Origin: Candidatus Krumholzibacteriota bacterium
GTDB lineage: Bacteria; Krumholzibacteriota; Krumholzibacteriia; Krumholzibacteriales; Krumholzibacteriaceae
Direction of reading: 5' to 3'
DNA length: 50,979 bases
Assembly: GCA_016926065.1 (NCBI GenBank)
Contig: JAFGPI010000152.1
Location: 1-50,979 of the forward strand
A program made the translations under genes and the position numbers. Under the pieces are notes generated by a model that ran no database searches, was not told the origin of the DNA, and saw only the letters and a program-made list of their open reading frames with translations. Positions within the stretch are counted from its first letter, which is position 1. Each line of letters starts with the position of its first letter. Positions 24,662 to 33,648 of this stretch are shown piece after piece.

Positions 24662-25969
24662 ATGCATCCTGGGTTTGAAAAAGATTATAAGTACCTTCTT
24701 GCCAAGCTGATTCCCCGACAATTTCTGTCCTCGAACCGGATTGAGGGGATCCTGGACGCCCTGGTCCTGGGGGAACGCCCAGTCATGATAAGGGAGGCCT
24801 TTATCTCCCTGGAAGAACTGGTCAAGAGCGGTGTATTCAGAAAAGGGGAGGCCGTGCACCGGGAAGGGGAGGTTTCGATAGAATACACCAGGAAGAGTAA
24901 TTATCAAAAGATTACTCTGGTGATGAGCGAGAGGGAGTGGAGAACTCTGACCGCCCGGGAAAGGACGGGAGGAGGTATAGTCCCTTCCGTGCTGGCGAAT
25001 ATTTTATCCTTTCTCTCACTGAACAACGCCCAGGTATCCTCCCGCGAAAGGATAGAGAAGATGTTGGGCCTCACCGGGTACATACTCCCCGATGCCCGGG
25101 CTTTCTTTATCTTGTTCGGAAAGCTTGAACCGTCCGACGAGGAGGACCATTTATCGCTGCGGGAAGCCGAGGAGGAGGATTTACTCAAAAGCAATTTTTA
25201 CCGGCAGGCCCTGTCGACCGGTAGGATTTGCACTCTCATCCACCCTGAAATTATGTATGGAGCGGAAAGCATGTTCGGGGTCGATCCGGAAGTCAAATCG
25301 ATCATGCTTTTACCCTTGAGGGGGGGGCGGACCCACTATGGAATCTTGCAGATACATGTCTGGAGCACCGATTCTCCGCCCCAGGAGGCCTATACGAACT
25401 TTTATTTGATCGCTCAGGGAATCGTGCGCTATCTGGAAAATAGTAGACACTTCGCCGAAATGGTTTCCATCGATACCCTGACCAAGGTGAACAACCGCAA
25501 CTATTATGAGACCCAGCTACCCCTGGAAATGGAGCGGGCATCGCGAACCCAGCGATGCCTCGGATTTTTAATAATGGACATAGATGACTTCAAGCTCTTT
25601 AACGATCGTTACGGGCACGATACCGGAGACGAGGTGTTGAAGATTGTGGCCCACACTATCAGAAGGCACCTGAGAAAGATCGATCTCCTTTTCCGCTTCG
25701 GAGGGGAGGAATTTGTTGCCCTGTTGCCGGGCGCGGGGAGGGAGGCGGCGGAAAGAACCGCCGAGAGAATCAGGGAGGTCGTGTCCCAGACCGGATTCAA
25801 ACTGGAGGAAGGACGCATCCTATCCATCACCCTGACTATCGGGGGGTGTATCTACCCGGTGGACGCCGAAAGGGAAGAAGATTTGTTCCATAAGGCGGAC
25901 CAGGCTCTCTTGAAAGCCAAGAGCGATGGCAAGAACCGGGTATGTTTCTACCCCGGAAAGGACGATTAA
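24662..25969 (+). CDS. diguanylate cyclase (GGDEF), probably with GAF domain
   Basis: The 435-residue soluble product makes c-di-GMP from two GTP. A regulatory N-terminal region (1-270) contains a GAF-like part (about 110-265). The GGDEF domain (about 275-432) has DTLTKVNNRNYY, the metal-binding MDIDDFKLFND, and an active signature GGEEF at 347-351. The inhibitory I-site RKID sits exactly five residues before the signature, so product inhibition is expected. No EAL or HD-GYP phosphodiesterase is seen. It may feed the PilZ protein at 8863. It is transcribed from its own promoter. Confidence 0.92.
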   Translation: MHPGFEKDYKYLLAKLIPRQFLSSNRIEGILDALVLGERPVMIREAFISLEELVKSGVFRKGEAVHREGEVSIEYTRKSNYQKITLVMSEREWRTLTARERTGGGIVPSVLANILSFLSLNNAQVSSRERIEKMLGLTGYILPDARAFFILFGKLEPSDEEDHLSLREAEEEDLLKSNFYRQALSTGRICTLIHPEIMYGAESMFGVDPEVKSIMLLPLRGGRTHYGILQIHVWSTDSPPQEAYTNFYLIAQGIVRYLENSRHFAEMVSIDTLTKVNNRNYYETQLPLEMERASRTQRCLGFLIMDIDDFKLFNDRYGHDTGDEVLKIVAHTIRRHLRKIDLLFRFGGEEFVALLPGAGREAAERTAERIREVVSQTGFKLEEGRILSITLTIGGCIYPVDAEREEDLFHKADQALLKAKSDGKNRVCFYPGKDD

Positions 25970-26094
25970 GAGTTATTTATTCCACCGGGATGACGATTGC
26001 ATTCCGGTGAGCGGCCCTGTGAGAGCAGTGTCCAAAAATAAAATTCCCGGTTGAGGCAGCGGATCCGCAAACACGGCGCGGGAGGAGGTTGAGG

Positions 26095-27900
26095 ATGGTG
26101 TGGTGGTCGGTGTTTTTAATGGTGGGTTCATTTTTTACCCTGGAACCGCTTCCGCTGGTGGTATCTTCCGGGCTTACCGTTTTACTTTACCTGTTTTCCG
26201 CATCGACCGCCCCCGGAACTTTTCCGGCTCCTTCCGCGAAACATTCCCTCCTCCAGCTCCGGCCGACCGGCGAACCTGTAAGATTCTTCCTGATCTGTTC
26301 CAGCTCTCTGCTGATACTGGTTACCTCCAATTCGCGAATACCGCCGCGTCAGATCCGGCCGGAGGGGGAGAGGGCGGGAAAGGAGTCGCCGCGGGTGAGC
26401 CATTCCGCGCGGTCTTCCGAAAGATACCGCACTTTGCCGTTCGTCTATTCGCTGAGAGGGAAAATCGGCCGCAGCTTGGAGGACCGATCCCTGGCCCAGT
26501 CCAGCCGGGCACTGCTCCGGGCCCTTATTCTGGCTGATAGATCGAGGCTGGATGGAAGACTCAGGGAAAGTTACGGCTATCTGGGGATCGCCCATTTTCT
26601 CGCTCTCAGCGGACTGCACCTGGGTATTTTAATACTGCCCCTGGGTTGGATATTCAACCGGCTCCGGTTGGGAAAATGCGCGGCGGATACCCTTCTCTTT
26701 CTGATACTGGGATTATTCACCGCCGTGGCCGGGTATCCGCCTTCCCTGCTGCGGGCTCTGGCGCTGTGGGGGGCGGTAAAGTCCTTCCAGCTGCTGGGAT
26801 TGCATTTCTCCTTGATAAGATGCCTGCTGGCCGGATCTTTTCTACTGGCGGGGGTGGATTTATCGATAATCCATAACCGCGGATTTCAGTTGTCTTTTAT
26901 CGCGGTGGCCGGGATCGCGCTACTGGGATTGCCCATCCAAAGAATGATTACCTCCCGGCTGCCCGGAGGCTGGAAGGGAAGAATCGCTCAAATATTGATC
27001 TTTCCCTTGGTCGTCTCCTGTTCGGTCAACCTATTTTCGCTGGTCCTGGTTCTAAGCTTGTTCGGACGCGCTTCGCTCATGGCTCCCCTGGTAAACCTGG
27101 TGATAATAATTCCCCTCACCCTACTGCTCTATTCCGGCATGATCTATATCTTACTTCCGGGGGCGGGATTAAAAAGACTGCTTTCCGGTTGGATCAATCT
27201 TCTCTCCGACCTGCTGCACCGGATTCCCGCATCGATTTCCTCTTTTCCTCATCCGGGTATCCAGGTGGGGGAATTGGATTATGTAAGTTACGTATTGACC
27301 GTTTCTTGCCTGGTTATTGCCGTGCGTCCCCGCACCCCCCGGAGGCGCCTGCTGCTCTTATTCGCCTTTTTGAGTTTGCTATGCTCGGTCGTCCTGGCTC
27401 CCCGGGACCGCTCCGGGGGGGCGAGGCCGGTTGATTTTCCCCCGGGAAAGCGAAGATCCGGGGGAGGAGATTGGCCCCGGGGAGAAAACGTTTTGTTCGG
27501 AAAGGAAAGGATTTTGGTGATAAAGGGTCGGTTGAACGAGAACCAAGCTCGCTTCCTGGTGGGTGACTTGTGGCGCCGCGGCACCGGTAAACTGCGATAC
27601 CTCATCGTGGTCTGCGCCGAGGGAAAGCAGGTCGGGGGATTACAATTTCTCCTCCGCCGGATGCGCCCGGATAGTGTAATATGCAGTCCGTACCTGGAGC
27701 ACAGCCTGGAATGGCCGGTCGCTGAAATAGAGAAATTCGGCTCCCGGTACCTTCCCCTGGAGGAGGATCTCCGGCTGTTGACCGGTGGGGGTTGGATAGA
27801 GATCCACGCCCCTCCCTTTCCGCCGGCTGCCGGGCATCTCGATCTCCAGCGCACGGAGTTGCGGGTGAGCTTTCCCCCGCCTCCTCCCTCCCGGAAATAA
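26095..27900 (+). CDS. reduced ComEC/Rec2-family DNA-uptake channel protein
   Basis: The product is about 601 residues. Several N-terminal hydrophobic segments precede a Competence domain (about 140-450) with the family motif HFLALSGLHLGIL, PPSLLRALALW and many membrane helices. Compared with full ComEC (about 750-800 residues), the periplasmic OB-fold domain (DUF4131) appears missing. The C-terminal metallo-beta-lactamase-like part is short and lacks zinc ligands: where HxHxDH is expected before GGL, it reads CAEGKQV. The channel part would still carry single-stranded DNA across the inner membrane, but nuclease activity is unlikely. ATG 26095 follows GGAGGAGG by 6 nt. No other competence gene is nearby. 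Confidence 0.85.
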   Translation: MVWWSVFLMVGSFFTLEPLPLVVSSGLTVLLYLFSASTAPGTFPAPSAKHSLLQLRPTGEPVRFFLICSSSLLILVTSNSRIPPRQIRPEGERAGKESPRVSHSARSSERYRTLPFVYSLRGKIGRSLEDRSLAQSSRALLRALILADRSRLDGRLRESYGYLGIAHFLALSGLHLGILILPLGWIFNRLRLGKCAADTLLFLILGLFTAVAGYPPSLLRALALWGAVKSFQLLGLHFSLIRCLLAGSFLLAGVDLSIIHNRGFQLSFIAVAGIALLGLPIQRMITSRLPGGWKGRIAQILIFPLVVSCSVNLFSLVLVLSLFGRASLMAPLVNLVIIIPLTLLLYSGMIYILLPGAGLKRLLSGWINLLSDLLHRIPASISSFPHPGIQVGELDYVSYVLTVSCLVIAVRPRTPRRRLLLLFAFLSLLCSVVLAPRDRSGGARPVDFPPGKRRSGGGDWPRGENVLFGKERILVIKGRLNENQARFLVGDLWRRGTGKLRYLIVVCAEGKQVGGLQFLLRRMRPDSVICSPYLEHSLEWPVAEIEKFGSRYLPLEEDLRLLTGGGWIEIHAPPFPPAAGHLDLQRTELRVSFPPPPPSRK

Positions 27901-28073
27901 GCGCGCACCCGGGTGATGAGCCGGAATCCAGGCAAAAGGGGATAGAAATGTGAGATCGGGGGTAGACGTTATCGCCGGTAGATTATAAGATGTTGAAAGG
28001 GCGCTAATTCGAGTAAGGGGAGATCCGGGGGATATCGTCCCGGAAGCAGGCACTGATCAAGGAGGAGGATTTA

Positions 28074-28712
28074 TTGAACAGGAGGAGACCAGCAATCCTG
28101 GCGGCGGCGGTCTTAATCGCAGTCCTGAATCCTTCGTCCGCTCAGGCGATCAAGGTGGATATCACCCTGGGTTCGTCGTACTGGAATGACAGTCCCCAGT
28201 ACGTGGATTGGCGTGAGGAATACTTTTTCTCCTGGAGCGCATCTTCAAAAATCAGCCTCTTTTTTCCCCTCAGTGAAAAAATAGACGGGGGGGTGGGCTT
28301 GCGGTACAGCCGGTGGTGGGTGGATAAACCGACCGATGTATCCAGTACGGTGGAACCGCTGTCCGGGAAAAAGGAGCTTTATGAAATTCTGGCCGCCGCC
28401 CGTTTATATATTTACCAAGATGATTGGGAGAGGGGAAGAATGAAATTTTTCTTCCAATTGGGAACCAGTCTTTATTTTGAAAATTCAGCCATTACCATGG
28501 AATACTTCAATCCGGTCTATATCAGCCAGGGCCGGGGTAAAGGCATCTACCAGCGTGAGTCCTGGGGGGTGAACTTCGGGATAGGAGGAGAACGCGAGAT
28601 CAAACGAAACCTGTCCTTCATCTTCCTCTCTCGCATACATCACATATATAACGACCGCTACCCCAAAGCGGTATTCACCTTCGGCTTGGGTATAGTTATC
28701 CATCCCGGATAG
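28074..28712 (+). CDS. small outer-membrane beta-barrel-like protein
   Basis: The 212-residue product, family not recognised, has a clear signal peptide (MNRRRP, hydrophobic core, cleavage after AQA at about residue 25). The mature part consists of alternating strands rich in Tyr, Trp and Phe with short turns (GGVGLRYSRWW, FFFQLGTSLYF, VNFGIGGE), as in small 8-strand barrels of the OmpW/OmpA type. It does not end in Phe. The TTG start is supported by GGAGGAGG 5 nt upstream. It appears to be a lone gene between comEC and the purine operon. Confidence 0.6.
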   Translation: MNRRRPAILAAAVLIAVLNPSSAQAIKVDITLGSSYWNDSPQYVDWREEYFFSWSASSKISLFFPLSEKIDGGVGLRYSRWWVDKPTDVSSTVEPLSGKKELYEILAAARLYIYQDDWERGRMKFFFQLGTSLYFENSAITMEYFNPVYISQGRGKGIYQRESWGVNFGIGGEREIKRNLSFIFLSRIHHIYNDRYPKAVFTFGLGIVIHPG

Positions 28713-28774
28713 GCCCTCGCCGCTGAAGCATGGCCCCGGGAGGCGCCGCCGCGACGGCCGAAAAATGCGCCGGA

Positions 28775-28821
28775 TATAATCCGGATCACTGCTTGACTTA
28801 ACTGCCGGAGGGGGATATCAT
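28775..28821 (+). promoter_or_regulatory. promoter region of the purine operon
   Basis: Two alternatives overlap. TTGACT (28793-28798), 17 bp and TATCAT (28816-28821) is the better two-box match and would start near 28828. A perfect TATAAT at 28775-28780 lacks a good -35 but would put the small reading frame at 28820 on the transcript. Confidence 0.5.
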
Positions 28822-28882
28822 GCGCTGTATCGGATCTGTGGTGAGATTGAAATCAACTCAGGGAACCGGCTTTTCTCCGTAA
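28820..28882 (+). CDS. possible 20-residue leader peptide of the purine operon
   Basis: ATG at 28820 is preceded 5 nt upstream by an excellent Shine-Dalgarno, GGAGGGGG (28807-28814). It opens a 20-codon frame (MRCIGSVVRLKSTQGTGFSP) that ends in TAA at 28880-28882, 56 nt before purN. There is no homology that I recognise. If the better promoter (start near 28828) is the real one, this frame would not be translated. GAACCGG (28863-28869) and CCGGTTC (28906-28912) could pair around its end. Confidence 0.25.
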   Translation: MRCIGSVVRLKSTQGTGFSP

Positions 28883-28938
28883 GCCCCCGGATCATTTTAC
28901 CAGACCGGTTCTGACTGGTTATCCACGAAAGAGAAGGA

Positions 28939-29565
28939 ATGAAAAACAAGCTAAAAGTGGCCGTTCTGGCCTCCGGAAGAGGCAGTAATTTCCAGGCCCT
29001 GGTGCGGGCCGCCGCGGCCGAGGATTACCCGGCGGAGATAAGATTGCTGATAGTGGACAATGGGGAAGCCGGAGCGCTCGGCCATGCGCGGGAAAACGGC
29101 ATTGAGGTCCGGGTGGTCGATTGCGGGAAAAGAAGAGGATCGATGATCCCGGAGGCGAGCCAGGAAATGTACCGCTTATGCCGGGAGAGGGAGATCGGAC
29201 TGGTGTGCCTGGCCGGATTCATGCGCATCGTGAAGGGCCGCCTGCTGGATGAATACGAGGGCCGGATGATTAACATCCATCCCGCTCTGCTCCCCAGTTT
29301 CAGGGGACTCGACGGCCAGAAGCAGGCCCTCGAATACGGGGTGCGCTATTCCGGATGCACGGTGCATTTCGTCGATAAGGGAGTGGATACGGGACCGGTG
29401 ATTATTCAGAAGGTGGTTCCGGTTGAACAGGATGATACGGTGGAGTCGCTCAGTGTCCGGATCCTCAAGGAAGAGCACAGAGCCTACCCGGAAGCGGTCA
29501 GGCTATTCGCCGAGGGAAGATTGGCCCTGGATGGAAAAAGAAGGGTGGTAATCGATTATGAGTAG
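28939..29565 (+). CDS. purN: phosphoribosylglycinamide formyltransferase
   Basis: PurN transfers a formyl group from 10-formyl-tetrahydrofolate to GAR in the third step of purine synthesis. The 208-residue product carries the opening VLASGRGSNFQALV that binds the phosphate, INIHPALLPSFRG with the catalytic Asn and His, and the GVDTGPVI loop with the catalytic Asp. Length is standard. It is the first gene of purN-purC-purH-guaA; purC begins 8 nt before its stop codon, so translation is coupled. GAGAAGGA lies upstream of the ATG. Confidence 0.97.
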   Translation: MKNKLKVAVLASGRGSNFQALVRAAAAEDYPAEIRLLIVDNGEAGALGHARENGIEVRVVDCGKRRGSMIPEASQEMYRLCREREIGLVCLAGFMRIVKGRLLDEYEGRMINIHPALLPSFRGLDGQKQALEYGVRYSGCTVHFVDKGVDTGPVIIQKVVPVEQDDTVESLSVRILKEEHRAYPEAVRLFAEGRLALDGKRRVVIDYE

Positions 29566-30469
29566 TCGAATTAATATAAACGGCGCCGTCAACCTTCCCG
29601 GCTTGATCCCGGCCTACCAAGGGAAGGTCAGGGACATCTACGATCTGGGGGATAAGCTCCTGATAGTGGTGTCGGACCGGATATCGGCCTACGATTCGGT
29701 CCTTCCCACGCCGGTGCCGGGTAAGGGCGTAGTTTTGAATATGATATCGGCAGCCTGGTTCGAATGGTTCGATGACCTTCCCCACCACATGCTCAGCGTG
29801 GAGAGCGCGGATTATCCGGAGCCTTTCAAAAGATTCGAGAAAGAACTCCGGGGCCGCTCGATGCTGGTCCGGAAGGCGGAGAGGATCGATCTGGAATGCA
29901 TCGTGAGGGGATATATCTCCGGCTCGGGTTGGAGGGAGTACCAGCAAACCGGCAAGGTTTGCGGACTGGAACTCCCTTCCGGGTTGAGGCTTTCCGACAA
30001 ACTGGAGGAGCCTATCTTCACCCCCTCCACCAAGGCGGAATCCGGTCACGACGAAAACATTTCCCTGGAGAGGGCCGCCCGCTTGGTGGGGGAGGACACC
30101 TACGAGAAGATAAGAAGCATGAGTCTGGATATCTATTCCCGGGCCAGCCAGCACGCCGCCGGCAAAGGCATTATAATCGCCGACTCCAAGTTCGAATTCG
30201 GCCGGATTGACGGCCGCGTGATTATCATAGACGAGATCTTGACTCCCGATTCCTCCCGGTTTTGGCTGGAGGAAGAATATGAGCCGGGCCGGCAGCAGAA
30301 AAGCCTGGATAAGCAGTTTGTCCGCGATTATCTGGACGAGATCGGATGGGATCACAATCCCCCCGCTCCGGAACTACCCCCGTCCATATTAAAGAAGACC
30401 AGCGAACGTTATGAAATGGCCCTGGAGCGTTTATTTCCACACCTGGACATCAAGAGGTATTTAGGATGA
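29558..30469 (+). CDS. purC: SAICAR synthetase
   Basis: PurC joins aspartate to CAIR using ATP, the step giving SAICAR. The 303-residue length is that of the long (yeast-like) form rather than the 240-residue enterobacterial form. Motifs seen are YQGKVRDIYD with the ATP-binding Lys, SDRISAYDSV, CIVRGYISGSGW, TPSTKAESGHDENI and ADSKFEFG, DEILTPDSSRFW near the C-terminal half. The start overlaps purN and the end overlaps purH (ATGA). Confidence 0.97.
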   Translation: MSSRININGAVNLPGLIPAYQGKVRDIYDLGDKLLIVVSDRISAYDSVLPTPVPGKGVVLNMISAAWFEWFDDLPHHMLSVESADYPEPFKRFEKELRGRSMLVRKAERIDLECIVRGYISGSGWREYQQTGKVCGLELPSGLRLSDKLEEPIFTPSTKAESGHDENISLERAARLVGEDTYEKIRSMSLDIYSRASQHAAGKGIIIADSKFEFGRIDGRVIIIDEILTPDSSRFWLEEEYEPGRQQKSLDKQFVRDYLDEIGWDHNPPAPELPPSILKKTSERYEMALERLFPHLDIKRYLG

Positions 30470-32028
30470 ACGGTAAGATAAAGAGAGCCTTGATCAGCGT
30501 GACCGACAAGAGCGGGCTGGAAACATTCGCCCGGGCCCTGGCCGAAAGATCGATTGAAATCATCGCTTCGGGCGGAACCGCCACCGCCCTGCGGGCCGCC
30601 GGGATCCCGGTGGTGGATATCAGTGATCTGACCGGTTTCCCCGAATGCATGAACGGAAGGGTGAAAACTCTGCATCCCAAGATACACGGAGGAATACTGG
30701 CCGATCGCGAAAATCCCGAACACCTGCGGCAGGCGGAAGAGCTGGGTGTGGGATTGATCGATCTGATCGTGGTGAACCTCTACCGTTTCCGGGAGGCGGC
30801 GGCCAATCCGGAATTGGATGAAAGAGGGATGGTGGAGCAGATTGATATCGGTGGCCCCACGCTGATACGATCCGCCGCCAAAAACTATCATTCGGTGGCG
30901 GTGGTGGTTGACCCCGCCGATTACGAAGGAATCATAGGGGAGCTGGATGATACCGGCGGCGAGATAACTCTAGCTAAACGCAGGAGCCTGGCATCCCGGG
31001 CTTTTCACCATACGGCCGGCTACGATGCGGCCATATCGGTCTATTTCGAGGGCTTGGAGCACCCGGATAACTTTCCGGAAGAGAAGATCACCCTCTACAA
31101 GAAGATCCATTCCCTGCGCTACGGAGAGAATCCTCACCAGCGGGCGGCCCTATATACAGAGAATCCGCCCCAGGGTAAATTTGGGGATTTTATTCAGCAC
31201 CAGGGCAAGGAACTTTCCTTCAACAACATTCAGGATATGTGGGCCGCTTTCCTCCTCTCCCGGGACCTGGGGAAGAATTCGTGCGCCATTCTGAAGCACA
31301 TGAATCCCTGCGGCGCGGCGGTTTGCGACACCCCCGGAGAAAGCTTTATCCGGGCCCGGAAGACGGACCCGGTTTCCGCCTTTGGGAGCGTGGTGGCGGT
31401 AAACGGAGTGGCGGATGAGGAGCTGGCCGGGGCCTCGACCGAAGGTTTCGTGGAGGTGATCATGGCCCGGGGATTCACGGAGAAGGCCTTGACCCGGCTG
31501 AAAAGGAAAAAGAATCTGCGCCTGATCGAAGTTCCCGGATCCGAATGGGACCGGGATCTGGGAGGCTGGGTAACCCGGGAGGCGGGGGAGCTTCTGCTGG
31601 TGCAGGAAAGGGATGCGGGATTTCCGGAACTCGATAAACTTGAATACGTCACTCCCCGGAAACCTTCCCCCGACGAGGAGAAAGCGCTCATCCTGGCCTG
31701 GAAAATAGTAAAGCATATTAAATCCAACGGCATCGTAATCTGTGATAAAGAAGGAACGGTGGGGGTGGGGGCCGGCCAGATGAGCAGGGTGGATTCTTGC
31801 CGTATAGCGGTGGAAAAAGCGCAGCTGGCGGGGATGCAGATAGAAAACGCCGCGGCGGGTTCGGACGCCTTTTTCCCCTTCCCCGACGGGGTGGAGACCT
31901 TGGTTCGGGCGGGGGTGAAATCGGTTATTCAACCGGGAGGATCCATACGGGATAAAGAAGTGATGGAAGCGGCCCGGAAACTGGGAATAACCATGGCCTT
32001 AACCGGTATAAGACATTTCAGACACTAG
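30466..32028 (+). CDS. purH: bifunctional AICAR formyltransferase/IMP cyclohydrolase
   Basis: PurH carries out the last two steps to IMP. The 520-residue product has an N-terminal MGS-like cyclohydrolase domain (about 1-195; LISVTDKSGLE, IASGGTA, GRVKTLHPKIHGG) and an AICAR transformylase domain (about 200-520; SLRYGENPHQRA, CAILKHMNPCGAA with the catalytic Lys-His, SDAFFPFPDGVE). It starts inside the purC stop codon (ATGA) and guaA follows after 12 nt. No key residue is missing. Confidence 0.97.
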   Translation: MNGKIKRALISVTDKSGLETFARALAERSIEIIASGGTATALRAAGIPVVDISDLTGFPECMNGRVKTLHPKIHGGILADRENPEHLRQAEELGVGLIDLIVVNLYRFREAAANPELDERGMVEQIDIGGPTLIRSAAKNYHSVAVVVDPADYEGIIGELDDTGGEITLAKRRSLASRAFHHTAGYDAAISVYFEGLEHPDNFPEEKITLYKKIHSLRYGENPHQRAALYTENPPQGKFGDFIQHQGKELSFNNIQDMWAAFLLSRDLGKNSCAILKHMNPCGAAVCDTPGESFIRARKTDPVSAFGSVVAVNGVADEELAGASTEGFVEVIMARGFTEKALTRLKRKKNLRLIEVPGSEWDRDLGGWVTREAGELLLVQERDAGFPELDKLEYVTPRKPSPDEEKALILAWKIVKHIKSNGIVICDKEGTVGVGAGQMSRVDSCRIAVEKAQLAGMQIENAAAGSDAFFPFPDGVETLVRAGVKSVIQPGGSIRDKEVMEAARKLGITMALTGIRHFRH

Positions 32029-32040
32029 GGGGAGACCGGA

Positions 32041-33594
32041 TTGATAAAAACGGACTGGGAAGGGGAATCGATCGTTATCCTCGATTATGGCTCTCAATAC
32101 ACCCAACTTATAGCACGCAAGGTGAGGGCCGAAAAAGTATTTTCGGTGATCATGCCGCCCTCGGCCGGAGTGGATGAAATACGCTCGGAAAAACCGAACG
32201 GCATCATCCTTTCGGGGGGTCCCGCGGACGTAACGGAAAGGGGCGCGCCCGGGCTGGGTGCCGATATCTTTTCCCTGGGAATCCCGGTGCTGGGAATATG
32301 CTACGGGATGCATCTGCTTTCCCTGGTCAGGGGAGCGTTGGTGGAAAAGGATGATCACCGGGAGTACGGGCACACCGTCATTCAGGTCTCCGGGGAGAGC
32401 GAGATCTTTCGCGACACTCCCCCGGAACAACGGGTATGGATGAGCCACGGAGTGCGGGTAAAAACCTTACCGGAAAAGTTCAAACCGATCGCCTCGTCGG
32501 AGGGGTGTCCGATTGCCGCCATCGAAAATAGAGAGGAAAGGATCTACGGGCTGCAATTTCATCCGGAAGTCTATCACACCGAGTATGGGGAGAAGATATT
32601 GAGGAATTTCCTTTTCCAGATTTGCGGCTGCCGGGGAAACTGGGATTCCCATTCCTTCGTGGAGGCCGAAGTGGCCAAGATAAGGAAAAAGGTGGGCCGT
32701 TCCCGGGTGCTGTGCGCGGTCAGCGGAGGGGTCGACAGCTCGGTGATGTCGGCCCTGATGGACCGGGCGATCGGCAAACAGCTCTGTCCGGTTTTCGTGG
32801 ATAACGGATTATTGCGCCACCGGGAAGCCGAGGAAGTGAGAGAAATGATCTCCGAATATCTCACTACCGATCTGGTTTTCGTGGACGCGGCGGATGAATT
32901 CCTGAGAAGGCTGGAGGGGGTGGCGGATGCCGAGGAGAAAAGAAAAATCATCGGTAAGTGTTTCATAGATATATTCGAGGAACAGAGCGCCCGTCACGGA
33001 CCCTTTGATTTCCTGGCCCAGGGAACGCTCTATCCCGACGTGATCGAGAGCCGGTCCACGGTGGGGCCATCGGCCACCATTAAATCCCATCATAACGTGG
33101 GAGGGCTGCCGGAAAACCTGAGGTTCAATCTGATTGAACCCCTGGCCTTGCTTTTCAAGGATGAAGTGAGAGAAGTAGGAAAGGTGCTGGGTCTGCCCGG
33201 GAAACAGATCGCCCGGCATCCCTTTCCCGGGCCGGGACTGTCGGTAAGAATCCCGGGCGCGGTGAGGAAAGAGGACCTCGACCTACTGCGGCAGGTGGAT
33301 CGGATCTTTATTGAAGGCCTGCGCAGGGAGGAGCTGTATGATCAAGTATGGCAGGCATTTGCCGTTCTGCTCCCGGTAAAGAGCGTGGGAGTGATGGGAG
33401 ATGAAAGAACCTATCAAAGAACGGCTGTTCTGCGGGCCGTGACCAGCACCGACGGAATGACGGCCGACTGGGCCAAGCTGCCCAACGAATTTCTGCAAAC
33501 CATCGCCAGCGAGATTATCAATAAGGTCCATGGCATCAACCGGGTGGTGTACGATATCAGCTCCAAACCCCCCAGCACCATCGAGTGGGAATAA
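32041..33594 (+). CDS. guaA: GMP synthase (glutamine-hydrolysing)
   Basis: GuaA converts XMP to GMP with glutamine and ATP. The 517-residue product has a class I glutamine amidotransferase domain (1-195; Cys87 in LGICYGMH, His in QFHPEVYHTEYG), an ATP-pyrophosphatase domain with the PP-loop CAVSGGVDSSV (about 220-230), and the C-terminal dimerisation domain ending in the invariant KPPSTIEWE. The TTG start has GGGGGAG upstream. It closes the purine operon: purN, purC and purH supply IMP and guaA commits to GMP. guaB is not in the window. Confidence 0.97.
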   Translation: MIKTDWEGESIVILDYGSQYTQLIARKVRAEKVFSVIMPPSAGVDEIRSEKPNGIILSGGPADVTERGAPGLGADIFSLGIPVLGICYGMHLLSLVRGALVEKDDHREYGHTVIQVSGESEIFRDTPPEQRVWMSHGVRVKTLPEKFKPIASSEGCPIAAIENREERIYGLQFHPEVYHTEYGEKILRNFLFQICGCRGNWDSHSFVEAEVAKIRKKVGRSRVLCAVSGGVDSSVMSALMDRAIGKQLCPVFVDNGLLRHREAEEVREMISEYLTTDLVFVDAADEFLRRLEGVADAEEKRKIIGKCFIDIFEEQSARHGPFDFLAQGTLYPDVIESRSTVGPSATIKSHHNVGGLPENLRFNLIEPLALLFKDEVREVGKVLGLPGKQIARHPFPGPGLSVRIPGAVRKEDLDLLRQVDRIFIEGLRREELYDQVWQAFAVLLPVKSVGVMGDERTYQRTAVLRAVTSTDGMTADWAKLPNEFLQTIASEIINKVHGINRVVYDISSKPPSTIEWE

Positions 33595-33602
33595 TCTCAA
33601 TT

Positions 33603-33619
33603 CTGGCATTTAACTTGCC
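33603..33619 (+). promoter_or_regulatory. sigma54 (-24/-12) promoter of the slt/NHL operon
   Basis: CTGGCATTTAACTTGCC: GG at 33605-33606 and GC at 33617-33618, 10 bp apart, in the strong form TGGCA-N5-TTGC. The expected start is near 33630, so the leader is short, and it lies just after the guaA stop codon. Confidence 0.7.
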
Positions 33620-33648
33620 CTTAAGTGATTTCGGTAACATCATAAAGT

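Noticed and set aside
25986..26001. GG-N10-GC sequence (GGGATGACGATTGCA) upstream of comEC
   Set aside because: The spacing and TTGCA fit sigma54, but the -24 element is GGGA instead of GGCA; too weak to list as a promoter beside the four strong sites.
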